Part shown: in pieces, positions 46,346 to 57,001 of the stretch
Numbering within the stretch: the first letter of the stretch is position 1
How the letters are laid out: the number at the start of each line of letters is the position of its first letter
From: Paraburkholderia unamae
GTDB lineage: Bacteria > Pseudomonadota > Gammaproteobacteria > Burkholderiales > Burkholderiaceae
NCBI RefSeq assembly: GCF_003268775.1
Contig: NZ_QLSU01000007.1
Coordinates: 62,001-126,000 of the forward strand
Length of the DNA: 64,000 bases
Direction of reading: 5' to 3'
The notes under the pieces: model-generated
What the model was told of the DNA's origin: nothing
The model's input: only the letters and a program-made list of their open reading frames with translations
Database searches by the model: none
Made by a program: the position numbers and the translations under genes

Positions 46346-47422
46346 ATGTTCACTATCGGCCGTCACACCCTGCGTAATAACCTGTTCGTCGCCCCCATGG
46401 CGGGTGTGACCGACCGGCCGTTCCGTCAGTTGTGCAAGCGCCTTGGCGCGGGCTATGCGGTTTCGGAGATGGTCGCCTCGAACGCGCAGCTCTGGAAAAG
46501 CGAAAAGACCATGCGCCGCGCCAATCACGCGGGCGAAGTCGAGCCGATCTCCGTGCAGATCGCCGGGGCCGACCCGGAAATGATGGCCGAAGCCGCGCGC
46601 TACAACGTAGCCAACGGCGCGCAGATCATCGACATCAACATGGGTTGCCCGGCCAAGAAGGTCTGCAACGTTGCGGCCGGCTCGGCGCTCCTGCAAAACG
46701 AGCCGCTCGTCGCGCGCATCGTCAAGGCCGTGGTCGACGCCGTGGGCGTGGGCCCCGATGCCGTGCCCGTCACGCTCAAGATCCGCACCGGCTGGGACCG
46801 CGACAACCGCAACGCGCTCACCATCGCGCGCATTGCGCAGGATTGCGGCATCGCCATGCTCACCGTGCACGGCCGCACGCGCGCCGACCTCTATCACGGT
46901 GAAGCGGAGTACGAAACGATTGCCGCGGTCAAAGCCGCCGCGGGCATTCCCGTGGTCGCCAACGGCGACATTACGTCGCCCCGCAAGGCACGCGAGGTGC
47001 TCGCGCTCACGGGCGCAGACGCCATCATGATCGGCCGCGCGGCGCAGGGACGCCCGTGGCTGTTCCGTGAAATCGAACATTTCCTGGCGACGGGCGAGCT
47101 GCTGCCGCCGCCGCGCGTGGACGAAATCCAGTCGATCATGAATGAGCATCTGGAGGACCACTACGCGTTTTATGGCGAGTTTACGGGTGTGCGTACTGCG
47201 CGCAAGCATATCGGCTGGTACACTCGCGGCCTTTGCGGCGCCAATACGTTCCGGCATCGTATGAATACGCTGGACACCACGCGCGAGCAGCTCGTCGCCG
47301 TCAACCAGTTCTTCGACGAGCAGAAGGCGCGTTCCGAGCGCCTCGTCTACGTCGACGACGAGAACAACAGCGGCGATGACGGCAACGACGGCGGCGAATC
47401 AACCGATCGACTGGCAGCATGA
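46346..47422 (+). CDS. dusB: tRNA-dihydrouridine synthase DusB
   Basis: This FMN enzyme reduces U17 in tRNA. It is 358 residues. Motifs are LFVAPMAGVTDRPFRQLCKRLG, INMGCPAKKVCN (with the catalytic Cys), KIRTGWDRDNRNAL, TVHGRTRADLY and MIGRAAQGRPWLF. fis follows with a 4-nt overlap, the conserved dusB-fis arrangement. The C-terminal tail is rich in Asp and Gly. Confidence 0.96.
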   Translation: MFTIGRHTLRNNLFVAPMAGVTDRPFRQLCKRLGAGYAVSEMVASNAQLWKSEKTMRRANHAGEVEPISVQIAGADPEMMAEAARYNVANGAQIIDINMGCPAKKVCNVAAGSALLQNEPLVARIVKAVVDAVGVGPDAVPVTLKIRTGWDRDNRNALTIARIAQDCGIAMLTVHGRTRADLYHGEAEYETIAAVKAAAGIPVVANGDITSPRKAREVLALTGADAIMIGRAAQGRPWLFREIEHFLATGELLPPPRVDEIQSIMNEHLEDHYAFYGEFTGVRTARKHIGWYTRGLCGANTFRHRMNTLDTTREQLVAVNQFFDEQKARSERLVYVDDENNSGDDGNDGGESTDRLAA

Positions 47423-47652
47423 GCAAGCACAACATCGAAAAATCCGTCCGCGAGAGTCTTGGCATTTATTTCCAGGATCTCGACGGCAGCAATCCGCACG
47501 ACGTCTACGAAATGGTGATGGCGTGCGTCGAAAAACCGATGCTCGAGGTGGTGCTCGAGCAGGCAGGCGGCAATCAGTCGCTGGCCGCCGAGTATCTCGG
47601 CATCAACCGCAACACGCTGCGCAAGAAGCTCCAGCAGCACGGCCTGCTGTAA
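47419..47652 (+). CDS. fis: Fis-family nucleoid-associated regulator
   Basis: This 77-residue protein has the C-terminal HTH of Fis ([35 protein letters not shown], residues 42-76). The N-terminal beta-hairpin arm is shorter than in E. coli Fis (98 residues). It overlaps dusB by ATGA and is expressed with it. It probably bends DNA and tunes stable-RNA and other promoters. Confidence 0.95.
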   Translation: MSKHNIEKSVRESLGIYFQDLDGSNPHDVYEMVMACVEKPMLEVVLEQAGGNQSLAAEYLGINRNTLRKKLQQHGLL

Positions 47653-47722
47653 CGCCGCTGCGTTTTACTGGACTTTCGGCGGGGCCCCCTCGATCTCTCG
47701 GCAATCTACCTCGTTACTCATC

Positions 47723-49288
47723 ATGATCAGGCAAGCGCTCATCTCCGTTTCCGATAAGGCCGGCATCGTCGACTTCGCGAAGTCGCTGTCGGACCTCGGC
47801 GTCAAGATTCTCTCGACCGGCGGCACCGCGAAACTGCTCGCGGACGCGGGCCTTTCCGTCACCGAAGTGGCCGACTACACCGGCTTTCCGGAAATGCTCG
47901 ATGGGCGCGTGAAAACGCTGCACCCGAAGGTCCACGGCGGCATTCTCGCGCGCCGCGACCTGCCCGAGCACATGGCCGCGCTCGAAAAGCACGACATCCC
48001 GACGATCGACCTGCTCGTCGTGAACCTCTACCCGTTCGTCCAGACGGTGTCGAAGGAAGAGTGCACGCTCGAAGACGCGATCGAGAACATCGATATCGGC
48101 GGCCCGACCATGCTGCGCTCGGCGGCGAAGAACCATCGCGACGTGACCGTGGTGGTCGACCCGGCCGACTACGCGAAGGTGCTGGAAGAGATGCGCGCGA
48201 ACGGCAACACCGTGAGCTACGCGACGAACTTCCGCCTAGCGACCAAGGTGTTCTCGCACACCGCTCAATATGACGGCGCGATCACGAACTACCTCACGAG
48301 CCTGACCGAAGCGCTCGAGCACAAGTCGCGCAACACCTACCCGGCCGTGCTGAACCTCGCGTTCGACAAGGTCCAGGATCTGCGCTACGGCGAAAACCCG
48401 CACCAGAGCGCCGCGTTCTACCGCGACCTCACGACGCCCGCCGGCGCGCTCGCGAACTACACGCAGATCCAGGGCAAGGAACTCTCGTACAACAACATCG
48501 CCGACTCGGACGCGGCATGGGAATGCGTGAAGACGTTCGACGCGCCGGCCTGCGTCATCATCAAGCACGCCAACCCGTGCGGCGTGGCGATCGGCACGAA
48601 CGCGCTCGAAGCCTACTCGAAGGCATTCCAGACCGACCCGACCTCGGCGTTCGGCGGCATCATCGCGTTCAACCGCGAAGTGGACGAAGCGGCGGCTCAG
48701 GCCGTGGCGAAGCAGTTCGTCGAAGTGCTGATCGCGCCGTCGTTCTCGGAAGCCGCGAAGACCGTGTTCGCCGCGAAGCAGAACGTGCGTCTGCTCGAAA
48801 TCGCGCTCGGCGATGGCCATAACGCGTTCGATCTGAAGCGCGTGGGCGGCGGCCTGCTCGTGCAATCGCTCGACGCGAAGAACGTGCAGCCGCACGAACT
48901 GCGCGTGGTGACGAAGCGCCACCCCACGCCGAAGGAAATGGACGACCTGATGTTCGCATGGCGCGTTGCCAAGTTCGTGAAGTCGAACGCCATCGTGTTC
49001 TGCGCGAACGGCATGACGATGGGCGTGGGCGCGGGCCAGATGAGCCGCGTGGACTCGGCACGCATCGCCAGCATCAAGGCGGAAAACGCGGGCCTCAAGC
49101 TCGCGGGCACGGCCGTGGCCTCGGACGCGTTCTTCCCGTTCCGCGACGGCCTCGACGTGGTGGTGAACGCGGGCGCGACCTGCGTGATCCAGCCGGGCGG
49201 CTCGATGCGCGACGACGAAGTGATCGCCGCCGCCGACGAGCACAACATCGCGATGGTGATGACGGGCATTCGCCACTTCCGTCACTGA
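47723..49288 (+). CDS. purH: Bifunctional AICAR formyltransferase / IMP cyclohydrolase
   Basis: This enzyme performs the last two steps of purine synthesis. At 521 residues it is full length. The N-terminal IMP cyclohydrolase domain has [23 protein letters not shown] and [14 protein letters not shown]; the C-terminal formyltransferase domain has [25 protein letters not shown] and [11 protein letters not shown] terminator follows. Confidence 0.97.
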   Translation: MIRQALISVSDKAGIVDFAKSLSDLGVKILSTGGTAKLLADAGLSVTEVADYTGFPEMLDGRVKTLHPKVHGGILARRDLPEHMAALEKHDIPTIDLLVVNLYPFVQTVSKEECTLEDAIENIDIGGPTMLRSAAKNHRDVTVVVDPADYAKVLEEMRANGNTVSYATNFRLATKVFSHTAQYDGAITNYLTSLTEALEHKSRNTYPAVLNLAFDKVQDLRYGENPHQSAAFYRDLTTPAGALANYTQIQGKELSYNNIADSDAAWECVKTFDAPACVIIKHANPCGVAIGTNALEAYSKAFQTDPTSAFGGIIAFNREVDEAAAQAVAKQFVEVLIAPSFSEAAKTVFAAKQNVRLLEIALGDGHNAFDLKRVGGGLLVQSLDAKNVQPHELRVVTKRHPTPKEMDDLMFAWRVAKFVKSNAIVFCANGMTMGVGAGQMSRVDSARIASIKAENAGLKLAGTAVASDAFFPFRDGLDVVVNAGATCVIQPGGSMRDDEVIAAADEHNIAMVMTGIRHFRH

Positions 49289-49355
49289 TCTTCGCCGCTC
49301 TGGTTTCATTCGGTTGCATGCGGCGCGTGACCTGCACGTGACGCGCCGCCTGTGC

Positions 49356-49391
49356 AAAGCCCGCTGGACGCCAGTCTCGCGGGCTTTTTCT
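49356..49391 (+). terminator. Terminator after purH
   Basis: AAAGCCCGC (49356-49364) and GCGGGCTTT (49379-49387) form the stem, followed by TTC. It separates purH from ruvC. Confidence 0.8.
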
Positions 49392-49487
49392 TTGCGCGGG
49401 ACGCCTGGGTCGCCCGCGCCTTCAAGGCTCGCGGCATCTGTGCCGTTCGTTGTACCATCGCAGGCACATCCGCATTTCCCGCATTTC

Positions 49488-50030
49488 ATGAGAATTCTCG
49501 GCATCGACCCCGGCTTGCGCGTCACCGGCTTCGGCGTGATCGAACGTCACGGCCATCAGCTCACGTACGTCGCAAGCGGCGTCATCCGTACCGCCGATGC
49601 CGATCTGCCCACGCGCCTCGGCACCATCTTCGAAGGCGTCTCCACGCTGATCCGCCAGCACGCGCCCGACCAGGCCGCGATCGAAAAGGTCTTCGTCAAC
49701 GTCAATCCGCAGTCGACGCTCCTGCTCGGCCAGGCGCGTGGCGCGGCCATTTGCGGACTCGTCTCGGGCGGCGTGCCGGTGGCCGAGTACACCGCGCTGC
49801 AACTCAAGCAGGCCGTGGTCGGCTATGGCCGCGCGACCAAGGAACAGATGCAGCAGATGGTCGTGCGCCTGCTCGCCCTCACGGGCGTGCCCGGCACCGA
49901 CGCCGCCGACGCGCTCGGCATGGCGATCTGCCATGCGCACAGCGGCGATACGCTGGCCACGCTCGGCGGGCTCGCGCCGGCGCTCGCGAAGAAAGGCGTG
50001 CGGGTGCGGCGCGGGCGTCTGATTGGCTGA
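49488..50030 (+). CDS. ruvC: Holliday junction resolvase RuvC
   Basis: This 180-residue endonuclease cuts Holliday junctions symmetrically. The RNase H-like fold starts [19 protein letters not shown] (catalytic Asp7). [22 protein letters not shown] carries the catalytic Glu, and [14 protein letters not shown] the last Asp residues. ruvA follows after 120 bp and ruvB after that. Confidence 0.97.
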   Translation: MRILGIDPGLRVTGFGVIERHGHQLTYVASGVIRTADADLPTRLGTIFEGVSTLIRQHAPDQAAIEKVFVNVNPQSTLLLGQARGAAICGLVSGGVPVAEYTALQLKQAVVGYGRATKEQMQQMVVRLLALTGVPGTDAADALGMAICHAHSGDTLATLGGLAPALAKKGVRVRRGRLIG

Positions 50031-50150
50031 ATGCCCGGCGGCTAGACGGGCATAAGCGCCCTGGCCGAACGATCAACGTTCCGGCTGCGCGCTCCGCGCG
50101 GCCCTGCCCTCCGCTACACTCTCCACCTTTCCCTCATCACAGAAACCGCC

Positions 50151-50732
50151 ATGATCGGTCGCATTGCCGGCGTATTGCTGGAAAAGAACCCGCCGCACCT
50201 GCTCATCGACTGCAACGGCGTCGGCTACGAAGTCGACGTGCCGATGAGCACGTTCTACAATCTGCCCGGCACCGGCGAAAAAATCGTGCTGCTCACGCAG
50301 ATGATCGTTCGCGAAGACGCGCACCTGCTCTTCGGCTTCGGCACGCAGGAGGAACGCGCGACGTTTCGCGAGCTGCTCAAGATCAGCGGCATCGGCGCGC
50401 GCATGGCGCTTGCCGTGCTCTCCGGCATGAGCGTGAACGACCTCGCGCAGGCGGTCACGCAGCAGGACGCGGCGCGCCTCACGCGCGTGCCCGGCATCGG
50501 CAAGAAAACGGCCGAGCGTCTGCTGCTCGAACTCAAGGGCAAGCTCGGCGCGGACCTCGGCGCGATGGCCGCCGCCGCTTCGCCTTCCGACCACGCGAAC
50601 GACATCCTCAACGCCCTGCTCGCGCTCGGCTATTCGGAGAAAGAAGGCCTCGCCGCGATCAAGAACGTGCCGGCCGGCACCGGCGTTTCCGAGGGCATCA
50701 AGCTCGCGCTCAAGGCGCTTTCCAAGGTCTGA
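50151..50732 (+). CDS. ruvA: Holliday junction branch-migration protein RuvA
   Basis: This 193-residue protein binds four-way junctions and loads RuvB. It has an OB-fold ([20 protein letters not shown]), two HhH motifs ([37 protein letters not shown]) and the mobile C-terminal domain III ([21 protein letters not shown]). Confidence 0.97.
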   Translation: MIGRIAGVLLEKNPPHLLIDCNGVGYEVDVPMSTFYNLPGTGEKIVLLTQMIVREDAHLLFGFGTQEERATFRELLKISGIGARMALAVLSGMSVNDLAQAVTQQDAARLTRVPGIGKKTAERLLLELKGKLGADLGAMAAAASPSDHANDILNALLALGYSEKEGLAAIKNVPAGTGVSEGIKLALKALSKV

Positions 50733-50828
50733 TTCCCGCGCGCGCACGCGGGTCCGGCAGTTAGTTGCAAGCGCTGACGCGGCGCGCGGGACGGCCCCGC
50801 CGCTGCATAGACCGCGCGGTACGCGCGG

Positions 50829-50834
50829 TACAAT
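50829..50834 (+). promoter_or_regulatory. -10 box of ruvB, 6 nt before the start codon
   Basis: TACAAT followed by CGTTGG and ATG, so transcription from it would start at the ATG. No LexA box is visible. This would give ruvB a promoter separate from ruvCA. Confidence 0.45.
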
Positions 50835-50840
50835 CGTTGG

Positions 50841-51917
50841 ATGATCGAAACCGACAAACTCGCCGCCAACCATGCCGGCGCCGACCGCGTGATCGCCGCC
50901 ACGCCCGCCTCGTCACGCGAGGAAGCGTTCGAACGCGCATTGCGCCCGCGCCAGCTCGACGAATATGTCGGCCAGGAAAAGGTACGCGGTCAGCTCGAAA
51001 TCTTCATCGAGGCCGCCAAGCGCCGCTCCGAACCGCTCGACCACGTGCTGCTGTTCGGGCCGCCGGGCCTCGGCAAGACCACGCTCGCGCACATCATCGC
51101 GCGCGAAATGGGGGTCAACCTGCGGCAGACGTCGGGCCCGGTGCTGGAGCGCGCGGGCGATCTCGCGGCACTGCTCACCAATCTCGAAGCCAACGACGTG
51201 CTCTTCATCGACGAGATTCACCGGCTCTCGCCGGTTGTCGAGGAAATCCTGTACCCGGCGCTCGAGGACTATCAGATCGACATCATGATCGGCGAAGGGC
51301 CGGCCGCGCGCAGCGTGAAGCTCGACCTCCAGCCGTTCACGCTGGTGGGCGCGACCACGCGCGCGGGCATGCTCACGAATCCGCTGCGCGACCGCTTCGG
51401 CATCGTCTCGCGTCTGGAGTTCTACAACGCGAGTGAGCTCTCGCGCATCGTGCAGCGCTCCGCTTCGCTGCTCGGCGCGCAGATCCACCCTGACGGCGCG
51501 TTCGAAATCGCGCGCCGCTCGCGCGGCACGCCGCGTATCGCGAACCGCCTGCTGCGTCGCGTGCGCGACTATGCCGAAGTGAAGGCCGATGGCGCGATCA
51601 CCGCGAACGTTGCCGACGCCGCGCTGCGCATGCTCGACGTCGACCCCGTGGGCTTCGACCTGATGGACCGCAAGCTGCTCGAAGCGATCCTGCACAAGTT
51701 CGACGGCGGTCCGGTGGGCGTTGACAACCTCGCCGCCGCGATCGGCGAGGAACGCGACACGATCGAGGACGTGCTCGAGCCGTACCTGATCCAGCAAGGC
51801 TATTTGCAGCGCACGCCACGCGGGCGCGTGGCCACGCAGCTCAGCTACCGCCACTTCGGCCTCACGGTGCCGGACGACGCATCGACGGGCGGCGACTGGG
51901 ACCCGGACGCGTCGTAA
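50841..51917 (+). CDS. ruvB: Holliday junction branch-migration ATPase RuvB
   Basis: This 358-residue AAA+ motor has Walker [13 protein letters not shown], Walker [10 protein letters not shown], sensor [10 protein letters not shown] and a C-terminal winged helix ([15 protein letters not shown]). The N-terminus is about 20 residues longer than in E. coli (336). It completes the ruvCAB set. Confidence 0.97.
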   Translation: MIETDKLAANHAGADRVIAATPASSREEAFERALRPRQLDEYVGQEKVRGQLEIFIEAAKRRSEPLDHVLLFGPPGLGKTTLAHIIAREMGVNLRQTSGPVLERAGDLAALLTNLEANDVLFIDEIHRLSPVVEEILYPALEDYQIDIMIGEGPAARSVKLDLQPFTLVGATTRAGMLTNPLRDRFGIVSRLEFYNASELSRIVQRSASLLGAQIHPDGAFEIARRSRGTPRIANRLLRRVRDYAEVKADGAITANVADAALRMLDVDPVGFDLMDRKLLEAILHKFDGGPVGVDNLAAAIGEERDTIEDVLEPYLIQQGYLQRTPRGRVATQLSYRHFGLTVPDDASTGGDWDPDAS

Positions 51918-51954
51918 GGCGCGCGAACGTCAACGCAGCACGAGCGAGAGCACG

Positions 51955-52902
51955 ATGTCCGATCACGCCGGCCGTCCTCCCAACGCTCCCGAGCCGACCG
52001 GCTTCGCCGGCCAGCTCGCGCGCCGCTTGCGCATGACGCTCGCTGAAAGCGTCACGCATCTCACCACGGGCAGCGGCCCGAAGCTCGATTATTCGAATCC
52101 GCCGGGCGACCCCGGCCTCTTCGGCCCCGACGCCGTATGCTGGAAGGTCCACGCCGATTTCGCCGCGATGATGGCGGGCGGCGTCAGCGCGTTGCTGCTG
52201 CAAGCGCTGCATCCGCTCGCGCTCGCCGGCGTGTGGGACCACTCCACGTTTCGCACCGACATACTCGGGCGGCTGCGCCGCACTGCGACCTTCATCGCGG
52301 GCACGACCTACGGCAGCCGCGCCGACGCGCTGGCCTTGATCGAACGCGTGAAGCAGATCCACCTGGCCGTAACAGGCACCGCGCCCGATGGCCGCCCCTA
52401 CCGCGCGAGCGATCCCGTCTTGCTGACGTGGGTGCACGTGGCCGAGGTCTCGAGCTTTCTCGGCGCGTATATACGCTACGTGAACCCCGCGCTGCCGGGC
52501 GAGGCCCAGGATCAGTACTACGCCGAAGTCGCGCAGATTGCCGAACTGCTCGGTGCCGTGAACGTACCCCGGTCGCGCGCGCAAGTGTCGGCGTATCTGC
52601 AATCGATGCAGCCCGAACTCGTCGCGAGCGAGCGCACGTTCGAAGTCGTGCGCGTGCTCATGGAGGCGCCCGCGCCGCGCCCGGCCATGCGCCCCGCCGG
52701 CGCGCTCATCCGCAATGCGGGCATCGACCTGTTGCCGCCCTTCGCGCAGCAGATGCTCGGCTTCGACTCGTTCGCCTTCGCGCGCCGCGCCGTCGTGCGG
52801 CCGGGCATGCGCGCCGTCGCACCGGTGCTGCGCTGGGCCCTCGTCAACGGCGTGTCGAAACGCGCGCGGCGGCGGGCTGCTGCCGCCAAGCCCACGCAAT
52901 AA
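51955..52902 (+). CDS. MpaB/DUF2236-family oxygenase-like protein
   Basis: This 315-residue protein belongs to the family that includes latex-clearing protein Lcp and MpaB. Typical segments are MAGGVSALLLQALHPLALAGVWDHS, RLRRTATFIAGTTYGS and LTWVHVAEVSSFLGAYIRY, with His and Arg/Thr residues that in Lcp bind or surround haem b. No signal peptide is visible. It starts 37 bp after ruvB on the same strand. Substrate unknown. Confidence 0.88.
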   Translation: MSDHAGRPPNAPEPTGFAGQLARRLRMTLAESVTHLTTGSGPKLDYSNPPGDPGLFGPDAVCWKVHADFAAMMAGGVSALLLQALHPLALAGVWDHSTFRTDILGRLRRTATFIAGTTYGSRADALALIERVKQIHLAVTGTAPDGRPYRASDPVLLTWVHVAEVSSFLGAYIRYVNPALPGEAQDQYYAEVAQIAELLGAVNVPRSRAQVSAYLQSMQPELVASERTFEVVRVLMEAPAPRPAMRPAGALIRNAGIDLLPPFAQQMLGFDSFAFARRAVVRPGMRAVAPVLRWALVNGVSKRARRRAAAAKPTQ

Positions 52903-52929
52903 GCCGATAAGCCCTAGGGCACGCGATAA

Positions 52930-52968
52930 AAAAAGCGGCCAACCCGCTCGCGCAGGTTGGCCGCTTCA
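52930..52968 (-). terminator. Terminator of the LivK-type gene
   Basis: AAGCGGCCAACC (52933-52944) and GGTTGGCCGCTT (52955-52966) form a perfect 12-bp stem. On the minus strand it is followed by seven T, so it terminates the minus-strand gene; it may also stop the plus-strand MpaB gene. Confidence 0.9.
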
Positions 52969-52996
52969 TTTGCAGCGCATCGAGGCGCGTGCGTCC

Positions 52997-54142
52997 TTAC
53001 ATCTTCACCACGTCGAGCAGCGTCTTCTTGCCTGCCTTGTAGTTGTACAGCGAGATCACGCCGTGCTTGAGGTCGCCCTTCGCGTCGAAGCTCGTCTCGC
53101 CGATCACGCCCTTGTAGTCCGTGGTCGGGATTTGCGCGAGGATCTTCGCGTGGTCGGTGGAGTTCGCGCGCTTCATCGCGTCGACGATGATGTACACCGC
53201 GTCATACGTGAACGGCGCGTCGAATTCGATCGGGTGACCGAAGCGCTTCTCGTACTTCGCCGCGAACGCCGCGCCGCCGTTCATGCGCTCGACCGCCATG
53301 CCGGCCTGCGAGCAGACGATGTTGTCCGTCGCCGGGCCCGCGAGCTGCGCGAGGCTTTCCGTGCACACGCCGTCGCCCGACAGCACCTTCGCGCGCAGGC
53401 CGAGCTGCTTGGCCTGCTTCGCGAACGGGCCGCCGGTGGCGTCCATGCCACCGTACATGATCGCGTCGGGGTTCTCGCCCTTGATCTTCGTGAGAATCGC
53501 GCGGAAGTCCACGGCCTTGTCGTTGGTCGCGTCGTGCGAGAGCACCTTCATGCCGAGCGACTTCGCGGTCTTCTCGAACTCGTTCGCGAGGCCCTGGCCG
53601 TAGGCGGTCGAATCGTCGACCACGGCCACGGTCTTCACGTTCAGGCTCTTGGCCGCGTAGTCGGCGAGTGCCGGACCTTGCTGGGCGTCGGTCGCGACCA
53701 CGCGATACGTGGTCTTGAAGCCCTGCTGCGTGTACGACGGATTGGTCGACGACGGCGAGATCTGCACGATGCCCGCATCGCTGTAGATCTTCGACGCCGG
53801 GATCGACGCGCCCGAGTTCAGGTGGCCGATCACGGCCGCGACCTTGTCGTCGACGAGCTTCTGCGCGACCTGGGTAGCCTGGCGCGGGTCGGCGGCATCA
53901 TCCTGGGCGTCGAGCACGAGCGTGACCTTCTGGCCGTCGATCGTGAGGCCCTTGGCGTTGATTTCCTCGATGGCGAGGCGTGCGCCGTTTTCGTTGTCCT
54001 TGCCGAGGTGGGCCGAGCCACCCGTGAGCGGACCGACGTGGCCGATCTTGACGACCTGGTCGGCCGACGCATTGCCCGACATGGCCGCGAGCGCGATAAC
54101 TGCCGCGCTCACCGGCAGCAGCTTGTGAAGCTTGTACGTCAT
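52997..54142 (-). CDS. livK: Branched-chain amino-acid ABC transporter substrate-binding protein
   Basis: This 381-residue periplasmic binding protein has a signal peptide (MTYKLHKLLPVSAAVIALAA..., cleaved near NASA-DQVV) and a Leu/Ile/Val-binding type I fold (KIGHVGPLTGGSAHLGKDNENGARLAIEEIN). It has the ligand-site region VIGHLNSGASIPASKIY. No permease or ATPase genes are adjacent, so it is an orphan binding protein here. GGAGAG precedes the ATG. Confidence 0.93.
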   Translation of the reverse strand: MTYKLHKLLPVSAAVIALAAMSGNASADQVVKIGHVGPLTGGSAHLGKDNENGARLAIEEINAKGLTIDGQKVTLVLDAQDDAADPRQATQVAQKLVDDKVAAVIGHLNSGASIPASKIYSDAGIVQISPSSTNPSYTQQGFKTTYRVVATDAQQGPALADYAAKSLNVKTVAVVDDSTAYGQGLANEFEKTAKSLGMKVLSHDATNDKAVDFRAILTKIKGENPDAIMYGGMDATGGPFAKQAKQLGLRAKVLSGDGVCTESLAQLAGPATDNIVCSQAGMAVERMNGGAAFAAKYEKRFGHPIEFDAPFTYDAVYIIVDAMKRANSTDHAKILAQIPTTDYKGVIGETSFDAKGDLKHGVISLYNYKAGKKTLLDVVKM

Positions 54143-54445
54143 TGAACTCTCTCCTGCGATTTTTTCTGGGAACTACCCGTTCGTATGCAACCCTCGGCTC
54201 GCCGCCTCACGCTCTTGTTGCGCGTGCGTCCCTCTTCAACGCAGGGCCGGGCGGATAGCCCGGTGGCCAGCGTGCCCAAAGGTCGGACAAATGTTAGCAG
54301 GCTGCTTAACTTTGTGGTTGGGCTTTGGAAAGAACCTGCAAGCGGCGGGTAAGGACGAGCGGAGAGCAGCCGCGAGCAGCGCGCCGCAGGGGAAAGGCAG
54401 GAAGAGAAAAGCGCGGCAGAACGCCGCGCTTCGTAGCGAGTCGGC
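54143..54445. other. Intergenic region upstream of livK
   Basis: The 303 bp contain the terminator of the upstream minus-strand operon (54407-54431) and must contain the livK promoter. I could not pick a convincing -35/-10 pair. Confidence 0.4.
54407..54431 (-). terminator. Terminator of the tyrS-dtd-phosphatase operon
   Basis: On the minus strand AAGCGCGGC, loop GTTCT, GCCGCGCTT is followed by TTCTCTTCC. Confidence 0.75.
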
Positions 54446-55129
54446 TTAGCGCCCCGCTTCGGGCGTGCGCTTGAAGCCGTCGTCGGCGCTCGCGCCGCCC
54501 AGATGGGTCACGTCGCCCCATGCGACGACGCGCGCCTGCGTGACATAGCCATCGCGCTCGAAATCGACGATGTTCACGCTCGTATTGAGCAGTTGCCACG
54601 CGCGCGGTTCGTCGAGCGCGAGGCCGTTCGCGAAGCGGTACACGCAGTCGAGCACGCCGCCGTGGGCGACGCAGGCAATACGGCCGCCCGGATGCATGGC
54701 GAGAATCGGCTCAAGCGCATGCAGCACGCGATGGTAGAACTCGCGCTGCGACTCGCCCTCGGGCGGCTCGAAGCCGGGGTCGCGCGTTTGCCAATGCGCG
54801 TATTCGTCGGGAAAGCGCTCGGAAATCTCGTCGCTGTCGTGGCCCTGGAAGGCGCCGTAGTTACGCTCGCGCAAGCCTTCAGTGAGTTGCACCGGCAGGC
54901 CCAGCACCTGGGCAACAGGTTGTGCGGTCTGTTGCGCGCGCAACAGGTCGCTGGACCAGATCGCGTCGAGCCGCGCGCCCGCCTGCGCTTCCTGCGCGAA
55001 GCGCGCGCCAAGCTGCTGCGCCTGCGCCACGCCGCTTTCGGCGAGCGGAATGTCGATATGCCCCTGAATCCGCTTGATGCGGTTCCAGGCCGTTTCGCCG
55101 TGGCGGATGAAGAGGATCTGCGTGGTCAT
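54446..55129 (-). CDS. Histidine phosphatase family protein (GpmB/phosphoglycerate mutase-like)
   Basis: This 227-residue protein has the RHG catalytic motif at the N-terminus (MTTQILFIRHGETAWN), the LRERNYGAFQGHD segment and the second catalytic His in ACVAHGGVLDCVYRF. It is a cofactor-independent phosphatase or mutase; the true substrate is unknown. The start is ATG 55129, with an upstream TTG in frame. It lies 17 bp after dtd and is the third gene of a tyrS-dtd operon. Confidence 0.9.
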   Translation of the reverse strand: MTTQILFIRHGETAWNRIKRIQGHIDIPLAESGVAQAQQLGARFAQEAQAGARLDAIWSSDLLRAQQTAQPVAQVLGLPVQLTEGLRERNYGAFQGHDSDEISERFPDEYAHWQTRDPGFEPPEGESQREFYHRVLHALEPILAMHPGGRIACVAHGGVLDCVYRFANGLALDEPRAWQLLNTSVNIVDFERDGYVTQARVVAWGDVTHLGGASADDGFKRTPEAGR

Positions 55130-55146
55130 AGTCAAAAGCGCATGGC

Positions 55147-55617
55147 TCAGTTGCGCACTTGCAGCCAGAACGTCACGGGGCCGTCGTTGACGAGCGACAC
55201 CTGCATGTCGGCGCCAAACTCGCCGGTCTCGACGGTGGGATGTTTCTCACGCGCGGCGGCGACGAAATAGTCGAAGAGACGCCGCCCCTCGTCGGGCGGC
55301 GCGGCCGGCGTGAAGCTCGGGCGCAGGCCGCTGTTCGTATCGGCCGCGAGCGTGAACTGCGAAACGAGCAGCAGGCCGCCCGCCCCGCCGTTGCCGTCGA
55401 TGTTCTGCACCGGCAGGTTCATCTTGCCCGCCGCGTCGCTGAACACGCGATAGCCGAGTAGCTTCGCGAGCAGCTTGTCGGCACTCGCTTCGGTGTCGCC
55501 GCGCTCCGCGCAAACCAGCGCGAGCAGCCCCTGGCCGATCGCGCCGGTCACGCGCTCGCTGTTACCGTCCGCGACGCGCACCTCGGCGCGCTGCACACGC
55601 TGGATCAGCGCAATCAT
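55147..55617 (-). CDS. dtd: D-aminoacyl-tRNA deacylase
   Basis: This 156-residue enzyme hydrolyses D-aminoacyl-tRNAs and Gly-tRNA-Ala. It starts [15 protein letters not shown], with conserved [12 protein letters not shown] and [13 protein letters not shown] motifs, the latter including the GP-type substrate-chirality region near the C-terminus (NDGPVTFWL). It overlaps tyrS by ATGA; D-Tyr-tRNA is a classic substrate, which suits this coupling. Confidence 0.96.
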   Translation of the reverse strand: MIALIQRVQRAEVRVADGNSERVTGAIGQGLLALVCAERGDTEASADKLLAKLLGYRVFSDAAGKMNLPVQNIDGNGGAGGLLLVSQFTLAADTNSGLRPSFTPAAPPDEGRRLFDYFVAAAREKHPTVETGEFGADMQVSLVNDGPVTFWLQVRN

Positions 55618-56891
55618 GCCGTGAGCGTCACGCGCGCGAAGCGGCGCTTGCCCACCTGCACGACGAACTCGCCCGCCTCGACCTTCAGGCCCTTGTCGGA
55701 CACGGTGGCGCCGTCGATCTTCACGCCGCCCTGCTCGATGTTGCGCAGCGCCTCGCTGGTGGAGGGCACGAGTCCCGCCTGCTTGAGCAACTGGCCGATG
55801 GCGAGCGGCGCACCCGCGATCGTGACCGACGGAATGTCGTCCGGCACGCCGCCCTTCGCGCGGTGGTTGAAGTCTTCGAGCGCGCGCTCGGCGTCGCCCT
55901 GCGAGTGAAAGCGCGCGACGATTTCCTGTGCGAGCAGCACCTTGAAGTCGCGCGGATTGCGGCCCGCCTCGATCTCGCGCTTGAAGCCTTCGATTTCCGC
56001 CATCGGACGGAACGAGAGCAGCGTGAAATAACGCCACATCAGCGTGTCCGAAATGGACATGAGCTTGCCGAACATGTCGTTGGGCTTCTCGCTGATGCCG
56101 ATGTAGTTGTTCTTCGACTTCGACATCTTCTCGACGCCGTCGAGACCTTCGAGCAGCGGCATCGTGAGAATGCATTGCTGCTCCTGGCCGTACTGCTTTT
56201 GCAGTTCGCGGCCCACGAGCAGGTTGAACTTCTGGTCCGTGCCGCCGAGTTCCAGGTCGGCGTTCAGCGCGACCGAGTCGTAACCCTGCATGAGCGGGTA
56301 GAGGAATTCGTGGATCGAAATCGGCACGCCGCCCTGGAAGCGCTTGGTGAAGTCCTCGCGCTCCAGAATGCGCGCAACCGTGTAACGCGATGCGAGCTTG
56401 ATCATGCCGTCGGCGCCGAGCGGCATCGACCATTCGCTGTTGTAGCGGATCTCGGTCTTTTCACGGTCGAGCACCAGCGCGGCCTGCTCGAAATACGTTT
56501 TCGCGTTCGACTCGATCTGCTCGCGCGTGAGCGGCGGACGCGTGGCATTGCGGCCCGACGGATCGCCGATCAGCGAGGTAAAGTCGCCGATCAGGAAGAT
56601 CACGGTATGGCCGAGATCCTGCAACTGGCGCATCTTGTTGAGCACGACCGTGTGGCCGATGTGGATGTCGGGCGCGGTCGGGTCAAGACCGAGCTTGATG
56701 CGCAGCGGCTTGCCCGTGGCCGCGCTGCGGGCGAGCTTCTGCTCGAATTCTTCTTCGATCAGCAGCTCGTCCACGCCGCGCTTCGTGACGGCGAGCGCGT
56801 GACGGACTTCGTCGGTGACCGGAAAGGCGTCTTTTGCGCCGCTGTTGGCACCGCTGTTGGCGCCGTTGCTGGAGGTGGACTCGGTGCTCAT
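55614..56891 (-). CDS. tyrS: Tyrosyl-tRNA synthetase
   Basis: This 425-residue class I synthetase has [15 protein letters not shown] (HIGH), EKMSKSKNN (KMSKS) and a C-terminal S4 RNA-binding domain ([29 protein letters not shown]). The KMSKS form is typical of the TyrZ-like bacterial group rather than E. coli TyrS (KFGKT). The N-terminus has a short Ser/Asn/Gly repeat from a 12-bp DNA repeat. It is the first gene of the tyrS-dtd operon. Confidence 0.97.
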   Translation of the reverse strand: MSTESTSSNGANSGANSGAKDAFPVTDEVRHALAVTKRGVDELLIEEEFEQKLARSAATGKPLRIKLGLDPTAPDIHIGHTVVLNKMRQLQDLGHTVIFLIGDFTSLIGDPSGRNATRPPLTREQIESNAKTYFEQAALVLDREKTEIRYNSEWSMPLGADGMIKLASRYTVARILEREDFTKRFQGGVPISIHEFLYPLMQGYDSVALNADLELGGTDQKFNLLVGRELQKQYGQEQQCILTMPLLEGLDGVEKMSKSKNNYIGISEKPNDMFGKLMSISDTLMWRYFTLLSFRPMAEIEGFKREIEAGRNPRDFKVLLAQEIVARFHSQGDAERALEDFNHRAKGGVPDDIPSVTIAGAPLAIGQLLKQAGLVPSTSEALRNIEQGGVKIDGATVSDKGLKVEAGEFVVQVGKRRFARVTLTA

Positions 56892-57001
56892 GCTTCGATC
56901 GTATCGCTCGTTAAGTCTGGGTCTAGACCGCGATTTTACGTGATTCGACTCGCCTGGCCGAAGTTTGCGGCCTCATGCGCGCACCAAAACTCGCGCCTGG
57001 C

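Noticed and set aside
56820..56890. 12-bp repeat at the start of tyrS, considered as a regulatory repeat
   Set aside because: It only encodes a Ser/Asn/Gly-rich N-terminal linker before the conserved synthetase.
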